A stretch of DNA of 64,000 nt from Hyphomicrobiaceae bacterium (GTDB lineage Bacteria > Pseudomonadota > Alphaproteobacteria > Rhizobiales > Hyphomicrobiaceae). The stretch is taken from assembly GCA_002919265.1 (NCBI GenBank), contig PKEY01000067.1:27699-91698 (forward strand). The letters run 5' to 3'. The position numbers were made by a program, and so were the translations under genes. Every line of letters begins with the position of its first letter. Positions within the stretch are counted from its first letter, which is position 1. The notes under the pieces were generated by a model. The model was not told the DNA's origin. It did not search any database and was given only the letters and a program-made list of their open reading frames with translations. Of this stretch, positions 33,688 through 42,909 are shown piece after piece.

Positions 33688-34770
33688 ATGAGCAGTCGCC
33701 GGGGATCAGGCGGAATGACAGGGCAGTCGACAGCGCTCCGAAATGGTCAGACCTTGGCAGAAGCCGACAAGGGGCGGAGTAATGGTGGCACTGGCGCCGC
33801 CAAGGCCGAACGGGCTGTTGCCTCCGCTGTTCGCACGGTGAACATCGAGGCCGAAGGCTTGGCGGCACTCGCGGAAGCGCTGAAAGGACCCATGGCCGAT
33901 GCTTTCACGGAGGCTGTTCACGTCATCTCCGGCCTGCGCGGGCGCGTGATCGTCACCGGCATCGGCAAGAGCGGACACATCGGACAAAAGCTGGCAGCGA
34001 CGTTTGCTTCGACAGGCACGCCGGCGTTCTTCGTTCACCCCAGTGAGGCTGCCCACGGCGACCTCGGGATGGTTACCAGGGAGGACGTCGTTCTGGCGAT
34101 CTCCTGGTCCGGCGAGACGGTCGAGCTGACCAACATCATCAACTACTCGCGGCGGTTCAAAGTCCCCCTTATCGCCATCACGTCCCGCCGAGACTCCGCA
34201 CTTGGGCGGGCCTCTGACATCGTCCTGGAGCTACCGCGGGCGAAGGAAGCCTGCCCGCACGGCCTGGCGCCGACCACATCGACGGCGATGCAGCTCGCCC
34301 TGGGCGACAGCCTCGCCATAGCGTTGCTTGAGGCAAAAGGGTTCACCGCTCACGACTTCAAGATCTTCCACCCCGGTGGCTCGCTAGGCGCACAGCTCAA
34401 GCTTGTGGGCGACATCATGCACAAGGGAGAAAAGCTCCCACTCGTCTCCGAGTACGAGTCGATGAGCGCAGCCCTCGTCATCATGACCCAGAAGAGCTTC
34501 GGCTGCCTTGGGGTTGTAAATGGCGAAGGGAAGCTGGTGGGGATTGTCACCGATGGCGACCTGCGCCGCCACATGGGCGAGCACCTGCTTCGGGCCAAGA
34601 CTGGGGACATCATGACCCGCAAGCCGAAGACAGTAACGCCCGATACGCTCGCATCAGCTGCTTTGGAGCTGATCAATACCGCGCGGATCACGGCGCTGTT
34701 CGTTGTGGAAGACGAAAGGCCGGTCGGTATAGTGCACGTGCACGATCTGCTGCGGATCGGGGTGGCTTAA
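33688..34770 (+). CDS. kdsD: Arabinose-5-phosphate isomerase (KpsF/GutQ/KdsD family)
   Basis: About 360 residues: an N-terminal SIS isomerase domain (GRVIVTGIGKSGHIGQKLAATFASTGTPAFFVHPSEAAHGDLGM) and two C-terminal CBS domains (from GDIMHKGEKLPLV and GDIMTRKPKTVTP). It converts ribulose-5-phosphate to arabinose-5-phosphate, the first step to Kdo of lipopolysaccharide. The N-terminus carries about 45 extra disordered residues before the family start near TVNIEAEGL. ATG 33688 and ATG 33715 are both possible; the second is preceded by AGGCGGA. No kdsA, kdsB or kdsC is adjacent, so the gene is separate from the Kdo operon. Confidence 0.92.
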   Translation: MSSRRGSGGMTGQSTALRNGQTLAEADKGRSNGGTGAAKAERAVASAVRTVNIEAEGLAALAEALKGPMADAFTEAVHVISGLRGRVIVTGIGKSGHIGQKLAATFASTGTPAFFVHPSEAAHGDLGMVTREDVVLAISWSGETVELTNIINYSRRFKVPLIAITSRRDSALGRASDIVLELPRAKEACPHGLAPTTSTAMQLALGDSLAIALLEAKGFTAHDFKIFHPGGSLGAQLKLVGDIMHKGEKLPLVSEYESMSAALVIMTQKSFGCLGVVNGEGKLVGIVTDGDLRRHMGEHLLRAKTGDIMTRKPKTVTPDTLASAALELINTARITALFVVEDERPVGIVHVHDLLRIGVA

Positions 34771-34940
34771 AGCTGCAAATATCTCCATTTTTGCGGTCGA
34801 AAAGCAGAGCTGTTTAAAGAATTTTCCGCATTTGGCATCCAAGAGCGGAAATTTTGTCGAATAATTTGCTTAGAACTCGAAAACAGCGAGCTGGGTTAGC
34901 CTGACGAATCTCCGAAATAAACGTCGATCCCCGAAACAAA

Positions 34941-34968
34941 TAAGGCCCGGCTCCAAGGCCGGGCCTTA
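34941..34968. terminator. Terminator hairpin between kdsD and carD
   Basis: An 11-bp stem, TAAGGCCCGGC (34941-34951) and GCCGGGCCTTA (34958-34968), with loop TCCAAG. Read from the minus strand, the stem is followed directly by TTATTTGTTT, a good T-rich tail, so it mainly terminates carD; it may also stop kdsD. Confidence 0.8.
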
Positions 34969-34992
34969 ACCAACTCCCGAAAGCCGACCAGC

Positions 34993-36144
34993 TCAAGCAG
35001 CTTTCACGGCGGCGGCGCTCTCCTCTTCGCCCTCGACAGCGTCAACACCTTCAGCAGCCTCGGCTGCGGCGCGACGGCCGCGAGCGCTCTTGGCCAGCAC
35101 TTCGGTGATCCGCTGCACGGCAGTCTGATCGTCCAGCTTCTCCACCGCGGCAATTTCACGCGCCATGCGGTCGAGCGCTGCCTCGTAAAGCTGACGCTCA
35201 GAGTAAGATTGCTCAGGCTGAGACTCCGAGCGGTAGAGGTCACGCACAACCTCGGCGATCGCAACTAGGTCGCCCGAATTGATCTTGGCCTCGTATTCCT
35301 GCGCGCGCCGGCTCCACATCGTCCGCTTGATGCGGGCACGACCCTTGAGCGTCTCCATCGCCTTCTTGACGATATCCTCGCTCGCAAGCTTCCGCATGCC
35401 GACGCTCTGCAGTTTGCCCGTCGGCACACGCAGCGTCATTTTGTCCTTCTCAAACGTAATGACGAAGAGCTCGAGCTTCATGCCCGCGATTTCTTGCTCT
35501 TCGATGCCAACGATGCGGCCCACACCGTGGGTCGGATAAACGATGTACTCGCCAACCGAAAAACCGTGACGAGCTTGCGTTGGCTTCTTAACCTCTTCAG
35601 CTTTCGGCTTGGTTTCCTTTGTTTTTTCTGCGCTCGCCTTAGGGGCGACGGGAGCTGAAATCTTCGGCTGGGCCGGTTTGGCCATTGCGGCGACAGCCGG
35701 TCTTTGAGGCTGAGCGGCCTTCATCGCGGTCTTCGCCGGCTGGGCAGAGCGTGTCGCGGCGGCTGGCGCAGCAGCCTTAGCCTGTACTTTTTCGGTCGCC
35801 TTCTTGCTAGCAGATGCTGTCTTCACCCCAGTCTTGCCCCCCGCTTTCTCGGAAAGTTTTGCCGGTTGAACAGCAGCTTTCGTTTGCACAGCTGCCTTGG
35901 TTTTACTCACCGCTGCTTTTGCGTTCACTTCAACTCTTTCCGTCAATTTACGCTCACTTACTAGAGAATTCTTGGCGGCAGCGCCCATTTTTGCGGTTTT
36001 TGCGCTTCCAGATGCAGTCTTCGCTGTCGACGACTTGGCTACCGGGACTTTTTGCTTGGAAGCCGTGGCCGTGCGCTCGAGCCGATCCTTCACCTTTTCG
36101 CCCGCGCCCTTAGGCTTGACAGGCACCTTCGTCTTCTGAGCCAT
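34993..36144 (-). CDS. carD: CarD-family RNA polymerase-binding regulator with long basic N-terminal tail
   Basis: A 383-residue protein. The CarD/CdnL module occupies about residues 191-350: an RNA-polymerase-interaction (Tudor-like) part starting HGFSVGEYIVYPTHGVGRIVGIEEQEI and a helical DNA-binding part (KKAMETLKGRARIKRTMWSRRAQEYEAKI). Usual alphaproteobacterial CarD/CdnL is about 170 residues. Here about 190 residues of Lys/Ala/Pro/Thr-rich low-complexity sequence come first, with repeated AK, AQPAK and TKAAV elements like eukaryotic or bacterial histone-H1-type tails. The C-terminus ends in an acidic then Ala-rich segment. CarD stabilises promoter open complexes at rRNA and growth genes; the tail would add non-specific DNA affinity. 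AGGTGAG precedes the ATG. Confidence 0.93.
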   Translation of the reverse strand: MAQKTKVPVKPKGAGEKVKDRLERTATASKQKVPVAKSSTAKTASGSAKTAKMGAAAKNSLVSERKLTERVEVNAKAAVSKTKAAVQTKAAVQPAKLSEKAGGKTGVKTASASKKATEKVQAKAAAPAAATRSAQPAKTAMKAAQPQRPAVAAMAKPAQPKISAPVAPKASAEKTKETKPKAEEVKKPTQARHGFSVGEYIVYPTHGVGRIVGIEEQEIAGMKLELFVITFEKDKMTLRVPTGKLQSVGMRKLASEDIVKKAMETLKGRARIKRTMWSRRAQEYEAKINSGDLVAIAEVVRDLYRSESQPEQSYSERQLYEAALDRMAREIAAVEKLDDQTAVQRITEVLAKSARGRRAAAEAAEGVDAVEGEEESAAAVKAA

Positions 36145-36587
36145 TGGTCATCTCACCTGCTAAGGGGTCGCGCTCGACGCATATGCGGCCGCGCATCCCG
36201 CCCAATCGAGGGCGTCACGACAAGATTAATTTGTCGACAAGGTTGCCACCGGCTAAGCGTGCCATTGCCAAACTATGGCCCTTGTGCGGGGCATAGTTTT
36301 CTGTTCCACATCGCAGACTTGGCTGGCGTTCCGCGCATAAAGTCCCGCTGTTCAGAACCATGCAGCGCGGCTTGGGTCATTCAGGCGAAAACGACGTGAG
36401 CCCAGACACCCGGCCCTCGCGTTCCCCATTCCGTTCAGCTACGCTACAACGGCAATTATGTAACACATTTTTCACAAAAAAAGAAGTCTCCAAAGGTTAA
36501 CGGAACCGGCTCACACCAATTTTGCAATTGGCGTGCCGGTCCGAAACGGAATTGGAGACAAACTCGGATCTGAAACCCCGCTACAAA
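36145..36587. other. 443-base gap with carD promoter region and phoB terminator
   Basis: Both flanking genes are read leftwards, so this gap should carry the carD promoter and the end of the pho-pst transcript. Near carD there is a perfect palindrome TTGTCGACAA (36231-36240), and on the carD strand CTTGTCG occurs twice in direct repeat about 17 bases apart, a possible promoter or operator element. Near phoB is the strong hairpin listed separately, beside an A-run at about 36475-36484. The middle part (about 36270-36440) shows no open frame with a ribosome site, no tRNA and no clear repeat; an unannotated small RNA cannot be excluded. Confidence 0.4.
36505..36540 (-). terminator. Terminator hairpin downstream of phoB
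   Basis: Nested inverted repeats: ACCGGC (36505-36510) with GCCGGT (36535-36540), and CCAATT (36516-36521) with AATTGG (36526-36531) around the loop TTGC. On the phoB strand a run of seven or more T follows about 25 bases later. Confidence 0.6.
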
Positions 36588-37283
36588 TCAGGCCGACCGC
36601 CGCTGGTCGAAGACGTAACCAGCCCCGCGAACTGTGCGGATCGGGTCGTGCTCCTTCCCGCGCACCAATGCTCTCCGCAACCTCCCGATGTGAACATCGA
36701 CAGTTCTCTCGTCGATATAGGCGTCTCGACCCCAAACGCCGTTCAATAACTGCTCCCGGGACAAGACGCGGCCCGGGCTTTGCATCATGAATTCAAGCAG
36801 CCTGAACTCGGTCGGCCCTAATCGCACCTCGCGGTTGCCACGGGTTACGCGGTGCGCCGCGCGGTCGAGCTCGATCTCGCCGGCTCGCAATACGTCAGCT
36901 AAGCGCTCCGGAGCCGTCCGCCGCAGGATGGCTTTCACCCGCGCCATCAGCTCGGGAAGCGAAAACGGCTTGACGACGTAGTCATCCGCGCCAGTTGAAA
37001 GCCCGCGGATGCGGTCGCTCTCCTCCCCCCGCGCGGTCAGCATAAGGATCGGAATTGCGCGGGTTTCCTGCCGGGCGCGAATGCGGCGGCACAGCTCAAC
37101 GCCCGAAAAGGTGGGCAACATCCAATCGAGGATAATAAGGTCCGGCTTTTCTTCGGCGATCAGAAGCTCCGCTTCCTCGCCGGTTGAGGCGTGGCTGACA
37201 ATGAAGCCCTCCGCCTCAAGGTTGTAGCGAAGCAATTCTGCCAGCGCAGCTTCGTCCTCGACGATCAGCACCCGGGCCGACAT
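36588..37283 (-). CDS. phoB: Phosphate regulon response regulator PhoB
   Basis: A 231-residue OmpR-family regulator. The receiver has the acidic pocket VEDEAAL, the phospho-acceptor Asp in LIILDWMLP, Thr in MLTARGEE and Lys in DDYVVKPFS; the winged-helix DNA-binding domain follows from about residue 130 (VRLGPTEFRLLEFMMQSPGRVLSREQLLNGVWG). When phosphorylated by PhoR it activates Pho-box promoters under phosphate limitation. It is the last gene of the phoR-pstSCAB-phoU-phoB series, 10 bases after phoU, the typical order in Hyphomicrobiales. The length is standard. Confidence 0.97.
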   Translation of the reverse strand: MSARVLIVEDEAALAELLRYNLEAEGFIVSHASTGEEAELLIAEEKPDLIILDWMLPTFSGVELCRRIRARQETRAIPILMLTARGEESDRIRGLSTGADDYVVKPFSLPELMARVKAILRRTAPERLADVLRAGEIELDRAAHRVTRGNREVRLGPTEFRLLEFMMQSPGRVLSREQLLNGVWGRDAYIDERTVDVHIGRLRRALVRGKEHDPIRTVRGAGYVFDQRRSA

Positions 37284-37293
37284 GGAAACCCTC

Positions 37294-38010
37294 TTAGTCG
37301 CGATCTCGGGAGATTAGGGTGGAGCTTGTCTTATCTCCTTTCGGCCGGTCGTCAGTAATCGCACGCCCATGAACCAGGTAGTGGACCACTTCTGCAATAT
37401 TGGTTGTGTGATCCCCAATTCGCTCGATGTTCTTTGCACCAAATAGAAGGTGCGTACAGATGCCGATATTGCGAGGATCTTCCATCATATAAGTAAGAAG
37501 CTCTCGGAAAACCGAGTTATACATAGCGTCAATTTGCTCGTCCTCTCGCCATACGGAAAGCGCCAGCTCGCTGTTACGCTCCGCATAGGCATCAAGCACC
37601 TCCTTGAGCTGCCGCAACGCCCGCTCCACCATGCTGCGCAGGCCGGACATGAGTGGCCTCGGATAGGGCTCGTGCGAAATAGCAAGTGCGCGTTTGGCCG
37701 TGTTCTTCGCCAGGTCACCAATCCGCTCCAGGTCGGAGACGATGCGCAGGGCCGCAATCACGTGGCGCAGGTCGTCAGCAAGCGGCTGGCGCCGCGCAAT
37801 TATGGTGACGACCTGATCCTCGATTTCGAGCTGTAATCGGTCGATGGCCTTGTCGGACTCGATCACCGCCTCGGCGAGCCGCGGGTCGCGCTTTTCCAGC
37901 GCGTCAAAGGCCTGACCCAGCGCTTCTTCCGCAAGGCCACCCATTTGAGCGATCTTGCGATCGAGCAGAGCCAGCTCCTCTTCATATGACCGTACGATAT
38001 GCTCCTTCAT
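37294..38010 (-). CDS. phoU: Phosphate signalling complex protein PhoU
   Basis: A 238-residue peripheral cytoplasmic protein with two three-helix PhoU repeats, the first around MGGLAEEALGQAFDALEKRDPRLAEAVIESDKAIDRLQLEIED and the second around MVERALRQLKEVLDAYAERNSELALSVWREDEQIDAMYN. The DKAID and ERIGD metal-binding segments are present (RIGDLAKNTAKR, RIGDHTTNIAE). PhoU connects PstB with PhoR and keeps the regulon off when phosphate is plentiful. It lies 19 bases after pstB and 10 before phoB. Confidence 0.97.
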   Translation of the reverse strand: MKEHIVRSYEEELALLDRKIAQMGGLAEEALGQAFDALEKRDPRLAEAVIESDKAIDRLQLEIEDQVVTIIARRQPLADDLRHVIAALRIVSDLERIGDLAKNTAKRALAISHEPYPRPLMSGLRSMVERALRQLKEVLDAYAERNSELALSVWREDEQIDAMYNSVFRELLTYMMEDPRNIGICTHLLFGAKNIERIGDHTTNIAEVVHYLVHGRAITDDRPKGDKTSSTLISRDRD

Positions 38011-38029
38011 GGCTTGGCTCCCATCGGTC

Positions 38030-38857
38030 TCAACCGAACCGGCCAGTGATGTAGTCCTGGGTGCGTCGGTCCTTCGGGTTCGTGAAAATTTCGTCCGTAT
38101 CCCCTTCCTCGATCAGCTCGCCGAGATGGAAGAAGGCGGTCCGTTGAGAAACACGTGCCGCCTGCTGCATTGAGTGGGTGACGATGATGATGCAGTAATT
38201 TTCGCGCAACTCGTCAATCAGCTCCTCGATCTTCGCCGTGGCAATCGGATCGAGAGCCGAGCAGGGCTCGTCCATCAAGATCACCTCAGGGCTCACCGCA
38301 ATGGCGCGAGCAATGCAGAGTCGCTGCTGCTGACCGCCGGACAAACTGGTCCCCGGCTCATGGAGGCGATCCTTCACTTCCTTCAGAAGACCAGCCTTTT
38401 CCAAGCTGGAGAGTACGATTTCATCGAGCTCAGCGCGTGTTTGCGCCAACCCGTGAATACGCGGGCCGTAGGCAACGTTTTCGTAAATCGATTTGGGAAA
38501 TGGGTTTGGCTTTTGAAATACCATCCCGACCCGAGCTCTTAATTGAACGACATCCAGGCTGGGGTCGTAAATGTCCTGATCGTCAATTGTAATCTCGCCG
38601 GAAACGCGGGCTCCGGGGATAGTGTCGTTCATACGATTGATACAGCGAAGAAACGTGGACTTGCCGCAACCCGACGGTCCGATGAAGGCTGTCACGGCGC
38701 GGGCGGGAATATCGACGGAAACATTCTTCAACGCCTGCTTTTCGCCGTAGAACACATTGACGTTACGTGCTCGAACCTTTACGTTCCCGATCCCCCGCGC
38801 GACCAAAGGCGATTGAGCTATAGTTTTTAGGTTCGCCGTGTGAACCTGCTCGTTCAT
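38030..38857 (-). CDS. pstB: Phosphate ABC transporter ATP-binding protein PstB
   Basis: About 275 residues, cytoplasmic ATPase of the high-affinity phosphate importer. Walker [10 protein letters not shown], signature [16 protein letters not shown], Walker [14 protein letters not shown] and switch His in [13 protein letters not shown] are all present, with the PstB-specific [20 protein letters not shown]. The start is set at 38857 because AGAGGAGA precedes that ATG; the open frame extends 12 codons further into the end of pstA. Neighbours are pstA upstream (26-base gap) and phoU downstream. Confidence 0.97.
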   Translation of the reverse strand: MNEQVHTANLKTIAQSPLVARGIGNVKVRARNVNVFYGEKQALKNVSVDIPARAVTAFIGPSGCGKSTFLRCINRMNDTIPGARVSGEITIDDQDIYDPSLDVVQLRARVGMVFQKPNPFPKSIYENVAYGPRIHGLAQTRAELDEIVLSSLEKAGLLKEVKDRLHEPGTSLSGGQQQRLCIARAIAVSPEVILMDEPCSALDPIATAKIEELIDELRENYCIIIVTHSMQQAARVSQRTAFFHLGELIEEGDTDEIFTNPKDRRTQDYITGRFG

Positions 38858-38883
38858 CCTTTTCTCCTCTGCGGTCGCACGCA

Positions 38884-40197
38884 TCACGACCATTTCCGTT
38901 CAAATTTCTGGCGCAGGTAAATTGCTGCGGCATTCATCACCACGAGAAAACCGAGCAGCACGAGAATGGCTGCCGAAGTTCGAGTCACGAATCCGCGCTC
39001 CGGACTATCCGCCCAGCTGTAGATTTGCGTTGGAAGTGCCGTTGCCGGTTCAAGAAGGCCAACGCTATCAAGGCTCGGGATAAACGCATTCATGCCGATG
39101 AGGAGCAGCGGAGCCGTTTCACCAAGGGCCTGCGCGAGACCAATGATCGTCGCGGTCATTATGCCGGGCATGGCCAGCGGCAATACATGATGCAAAATCA
39201 CTTGGTGCTTCGAGGCTCCGATTCCGAGCGCTGCTTCGCGGATCGAGGGCGGAACGGACTTCAGTGTGGCCCGGGTCGCAATGATGATCGTCGGCAACGT
39301 CATCAACGCGAGCACCATCCCGCCGACCAATGGCGCGGAACGAGGCAGACCGAAGAAACCTAAGAAAACCGCCAAACCAAGCAGACCAAAGACGATCGAA
39401 GGGACGGCAGCCAGATTATTGATGTTGACCTCGATCAGCGCGGTCAGCCGATTCTTCGGCGCAAACTCCTCAAGATAGACGGCCGCGGCGATCCCAAACG
39501 GAAAACTCAACACCAGGCAAACGAGCAGCGTCAGGAATGACCCCGCGATTGCCCCTGCCAGGCCGGCCAACTCCGGAAAGCGGCTATCCGCATTCGCGAA
39601 CAATTCGTAGGCGAACGTTGTGTGGACAAGCCCCGCCTTCTTGAGCTTGTCAAACCAGCCAATCGCCTGGTCGCTGAGCCGCCGCTGCGATTCCGGCATA
39701 TCTCGCGACATGAGGCCTTTTTGCAGCTGATCATAGGGATCTGAAACGGGCACGAGCATCTTGAAGCTCTTGCCGATCAGCTCCGGATGGGCGGCAACGT
39801 AATCGCGAACAATCCACTCGGCACCCGGGCTCAGAAGCTTCGCAAGCTGCGTTTGCTCGCGACGGCTTGTGACCTCGGGAAATTGGGTAAAGAGCGCCTG
39901 GCGCGCAATGGCGCGGAAGTTGCCCGCGCGAATATCGTCCGCCTTCACCAGCGCCGGATCGACGTAGAATTCGAGCTCCACTCGCGTTTGCGCGAAAGCA
40001 AGATGGCCGGTGTAAACGAGTGATACGATCAGCATGCCAAGCAAACCGATGGCGAGCCCTATCGCGCCCAATCCCAAGTAGCGCAAGCGCCTGTCGGCAG
40101 CGTAACGACGTTTCAGCCGCTTTTGTTGGGCAACGGAGTACCAATGGCCCGTTTGGGCGGCAGGTGTTGCAGCAGATGGTGTGCTCACGTCACTCAT
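38884..40197 (-). CDS. pstA: Phosphate ABC transporter permease PstA (long form)
   Basis: A 437-residue inner-membrane permease. The N-terminal 45 residues are cytoplasmic; a first helix ([19 protein letters not shown]) is followed by a periplasmic domain of about 150 residues ([14 protein letters not shown] ... [15 protein letters not shown]), absent from E. coli PstA (296 residues) but common in alphaproteobacteria. The channel part has the permease loop [26 protein letters not shown] that contacts PstB. The start at 40197 gives the family N-terminus and overlaps the end of pstC by 8 bases. It pairs with PstC to form the membrane pore. Confidence 0.95.
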   Translation of the reverse strand: MSDVSTPSAATPAAQTGHWYSVAQQKRLKRRYAADRRLRYLGLGAIGLAIGLLGMLIVSLVYTGHLAFAQTRVELEFYVDPALVKADDIRAGNFRAIARQALFTQFPEVTSRREQTQLAKLLSPGAEWIVRDYVAAHPELIGKSFKMLVPVSDPYDQLQKGLMSRDMPESQRRLSDQAIGWFDKLKKAGLVHTTFAYELFANADSRFPELAGLAGAIAGSFLTLLVCLVLSFPFGIAAAVYLEEFAPKNRLTALIEVNINNLAAVPSIVFGLLGLAVFLGFFGLPRSAPLVGGMVLALMTLPTIIIATRATLKSVPPSIREAALGIGASKHQVILHHVLPLAMPGIMTATIIGLAQALGETAPLLLIGMNAFIPSLDSVGLLEPATALPTQIYSWADSPERGFVTRTSAAILVLLGFLVVMNAAAIYLRQKFERKWS

Positions 40198-41569
40198 ATT
40201 GTTCCCGGTAGCGCTGCACGATACGCATGGCGATGATGTTGAGAACAAGAGTTGACAGGAAAAGCATCAGGCCCAATGCAAACGCGGCGAGTGTTTTCGG
40301 ATTGTCGAATTCCGTATCGCCGATCAGCAGGGTCACGATTTGAACGGTAACGGTGGTGACGGGTTGAAGCGGGTTGAGCGTCAGCGAGGCGATAATCCCC
40401 GCCGCCATTACAACGATCATCGTTTCTCCGATGGCCCGACTCACCGCCAGGAGAATGCCGCCCATGATGCCCGGCAGCGCCGCCGGCAGCAGCACGCGAA
40501 TGATGGTTTCCCCCTTTGTCGCTCCGAGGGCCAGCGAGCCGTCGCGCATGGAGCGGGGCACCGCATTGATCGCATCATCCGACAGCGACGAGATGAAGGG
40601 GATAATCATGATCCCCATAACGGCGCCGGCTGCCAATGCGCTGTTCGGTGCAATCGGTATCCCCACAGCCTCACCAAACGTTCGCAAGGCAGGCGCGACG
40701 ACGAGCACGGCGAAAAACCCATAAACAACCGTCGGAATGCCGGCAAGAATCTCCAGCATCGGCTTGATGACGGCGCGAAAACGGTTCGATGCGTACTCAG
40801 TAAGATAAATGGCAGACAACAGACCGATCGGAATTGCCACCGCCATCGCGATGAGCGCGATCAGGAACGTGCCGAGAAAAACAGGAATTGCGCCAAACGC
40901 GCCTCCGGCACTGGCCTGATCAGCGCGCATGGCGATCTGCGGCTCCCAGTTCAGGCCAAGCAGAAACTCCAGGGGCGAAACCCACCGAAAGAATCGGATT
41001 GCCTCGAGGAGCAAAGAAAGGACTATTCCAAGGGTCGTCAAAATCGCCACAACAGCGCAGGCGATCATGAGCCCGTCGAGAATCCGCTCGACGGCTTGCC
41101 GGGCACGAAATTCTGGCGAAATCCTCGACTGTGCAATGACCGCCCCCAGCATGGCGAGGACGATGGCCGATACGAACATGGAAAGTTGTGCAATTTCCCG
41201 CCAGTTTCTCAAGCGGTCTCCGGATTCCAAAATCAGCGGATCGGGATTGCCAAATGCGGTGCCGCCGGCCACCGACTTTATCTGGCTCAAGACGAGGCTC
41301 AGCTCACCGGCCGTCTTCTCCATAACAAAGGACGGCGGCAAGGTGGCCATGACAATCCGATCGAGCAGCGGTCCCTGCAAAGCAATCCAGGTGAGGATCA
41401 GAAGGCTTGCCGGAATTCCCACCCACGCGGCAACGAAACTCGCATGATAGGCTGGGCGGGAATGAAGCCGATAGGCCTGACCATTGACTGAGGCAAGAGC
41501 CCGTCTGCGGCCGATGAAAAAACCAATCACCGTCAAGACGAGCAGCGCGGCAAAAACGTGGGTCAGCAT
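40190..41569 (-). CDS. pstC: Phosphate ABC transporter permease PstC (long form)
   Basis: A 459-residue inner-membrane permease with two N-terminal helices, a soluble insert (about residues 75-130) and a C-terminal six-helix permease core. The EAA-type loop is DGSLALGATKGETIIRVLLPAALPGIMGG, and SAIYLTEYASNRFRAVIKPMLEILAGIPTVVYGFFA is the conserved PstC segment. At over 450 residues it is the alphaproteobacterial long type rather than the 320-residue enterobacterial type. It follows pstS after a 146-base gap that carries a hairpin, and overlaps pstA. Confidence 0.96.
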   Translation of the reverse strand: MLTHVFAALLVLTVIGFFIGRRRALASVNGQAYRLHSRPAYHASFVAAWVGIPASLLILTWIALQGPLLDRIVMATLPPSFVMEKTAGELSLVLSQIKSVAGGTAFGNPDPLILESGDRLRNWREIAQLSMFVSAIVLAMLGAVIAQSRISPEFRARQAVERILDGLMIACAVVAILTTLGIVLSLLLEAIRFFRWVSPLEFLLGLNWEPQIAMRADQASAGGAFGAIPVFLGTFLIALIAMAVAIPIGLLSAIYLTEYASNRFRAVIKPMLEILAGIPTVVYGFFAVLVVAPALRTFGEAVGIPIAPNSALAAGAVMGIMIIPFISSLSDDAINAVPRSMRDGSLALGATKGETIIRVLLPAALPGIMGGILLAVSRAIGETMIVVMAAGIIASLTLNPLQPVTTVTVQIVTLLIGDTEFDNPKTLAAFALGLMLFLSTLVLNIIAMRIVQRYREQYE

Positions 41570-41615
41570 TCTCTGCTTTTGTCCCGATGAGTTTCCGGGC
41601 TCGGGTCAGAAATGA

Positions 41616-41660
41616 GGGAGCCAGAGGCCGCGACCTCGAAATTGCACCCAACTGGCTCCC
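41616..41660 (-). terminator. Intercistronic hairpin between pstS and pstC
   Basis: A 9-bp stem GGGAGCCAG (41616-41624) / CTGGCTCCC (41652-41660), with a smaller inner stem GAGG/CCTC inside the loop. A partial terminator or processing barrier at this site would explain why a binding protein can be made in excess over the membrane genes. No T-run follows on the pst strand. Confidence 0.55.
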
Positions 41661-41715
41661 AACATCGCGACTGGCGGAAATGCGTCACCGGCAGCCGGCT
41701 TTTTGCAGCAACCCA

Positions 41716-42777
41716 TCAATTCGTTGGCACATCCATTCTCTGACCGTTCAACGCCGCGTCACGAGTTTTCGTCAGCACATCCGGCTGCAACGGCACCATT
41801 CCCCGATCGGCCAGATAGCCGTCCTGCCCCATCGCTTCATCGCTCACGTACTCGGCGACGAACTCCTTCAGACCGGGGATAACCTCACGGTGCGCATTCT
41901 TGACGTAGATGAACAAGGGTCGGGAAATGCTGTATTCGCCTGATGCGATGCTCTCGAACGACGGCTTCACGCCGTTGACCTTTATCGCCTGCAGCTTGTC
42001 TTCGTTCTCGTACAAGAATGAATAGCCGAAGATACCGACGGCATTTGGATCGGCCTCGAGCCGCTGGACAATAAGATTATCGTTCTCACCAGCCTCAATG
42101 AACGGGCCGTCCTGACGCATCCGGCTACATTGGTTCTTCACCAGGTTCCCATACGCGTACTTATCGAGCTTGCTCTTTTGCTCCTTCATGAAATCGAGAG
42201 CTTGACACCCCTCCTGCATAGCAAGCTCGACGAACGCATCGCGGGTGCCTGATGTCGGCGGCGGACCGTAAACCAGGATAGGAATGTCGGGGAGTGATTT
42301 GTCGATGTCGCTCCATTTTTTATGAGTATTCGGAACAAACTGGCCATCGACGGGAATTTCGGCTGCCAAGGCGAGATAAATTTGGCTTTTCGTCAGATCC
42401 ATCGGCTTGCCCTTACGCGACTGGGCAATTGAAATGCCATCATAGCCGATGAGCACCTCGGTCACATCGGTAACGCCGTTTTTCTCGCATTCCGCCCACT
42501 CGGACTTCTTCATGGCCCGAGAGGCACCGGTAATATCGGGGTATTGTTCACCGATCCCCTGGCAGAAAATTTTCATGCCACCACCAGTACCCGTCGACTC
42601 AACTACGGGGGCTTTCCGACCGAATTTGCGCGTGAACTCCTCAGAAACAGCCTGTGTGTACGGGAATACCGTCGAGGAACCGACAATTTTGATGTGATCT
42701 CGAGCATTTGCCGCTCCGGCAAAGCCAGGGCCTGCTACGGCTATAATCGCCGAGATGGCAACGAAGGTTCTGCTCAC
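41716..42777 (-). CDS. pstS: Phosphate ABC transporter substrate-binding protein PstS
   Basis: A 353-residue periplasmic phosphate-binding protein with a signal peptide (RTFVAISAIIAVAGPGFAGAANA). The mature start IKIVGSSTVFPYTQAVSEEF and the loops STGTGGGMKIFCQG and GPPPTSGTRDAFVE are the phosphate-coordinating segments of the family. The start is GTG at 42777, supported by GGGAG 7 bases upstream; the open frame reaches 20 codons further without signal-peptide character. It lies downstream of phoR with a 132-base gap that holds a candidate Pho box. It delivers phosphate to PstC/PstA. Confidence 0.96.
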   Translation of the reverse strand: MSRTFVAISAIIAVAGPGFAGAANARDHIKIVGSSTVFPYTQAVSEEFTRKFGRKAPVVESTGTGGGMKIFCQGIGEQYPDITGASRAMKKSEWAECEKNGVTDVTEVLIGYDGISIAQSRKGKPMDLTKSQIYLALAAEIPVDGQFVPNTHKKWSDIDKSLPDIPILVYGPPPTSGTRDAFVELAMQEGCQALDFMKEQKSKLDKYAYGNLVKNQCSRMRQDGPFIEAGENDNLIVQRLEADPNAVGIFGYSFLYENEDKLQAIKVNGVKPSFESIASGEYSISRPLFIYVKNAHREVIPGLKEFVAEYVSDEAMGQDGYLADRGMVPLQPDVLTKTRDAALNGQRMDVPTN

Positions 42778-42857
42778 AGTGTTCTCCCAACTTGGATGCT
42801 GAAGTGGGAAGCCGAAGCGGCTCCCCTCAGAACGCAATGCCTCGATAGAGCATCCAC

Positions 42858-42875
42858 GCTAAGCTTTGATGACAG
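42858..42875 (-). promoter_or_regulatory. Candidate Pho box upstream of pstS
   Basis: On the pstS strand CTGTCAT-CAAA-GCTTAGC. The first half-site matches the Pho-box half CTGTCAT exactly and the 4-base spacer is right; the second half-site is poor. It is 81 bases upstream of the pstS GTG. Next to it is an inverted repeat CAGCG-TGTTA-CGCTG. Confidence 0.45.
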
Positions 42876-42909
42876 CGTAACACGCTGAAACAAAACGATT
42901 TTTTTTGGT

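Noticed and set aside
33473..33868. N-terminal extension of the alcohol dehydrogenase by 130 codons
   Set aside because: Cys/Arg-rich and unrelated to the family; the ATG at 33472 has a good ribosome site.
40340..41491. 383-codon plus-strand frame opposite pstC
   Set aside because: Rich in Arg, Asn, His and Gln, without family signals; antisense to an obvious permease.
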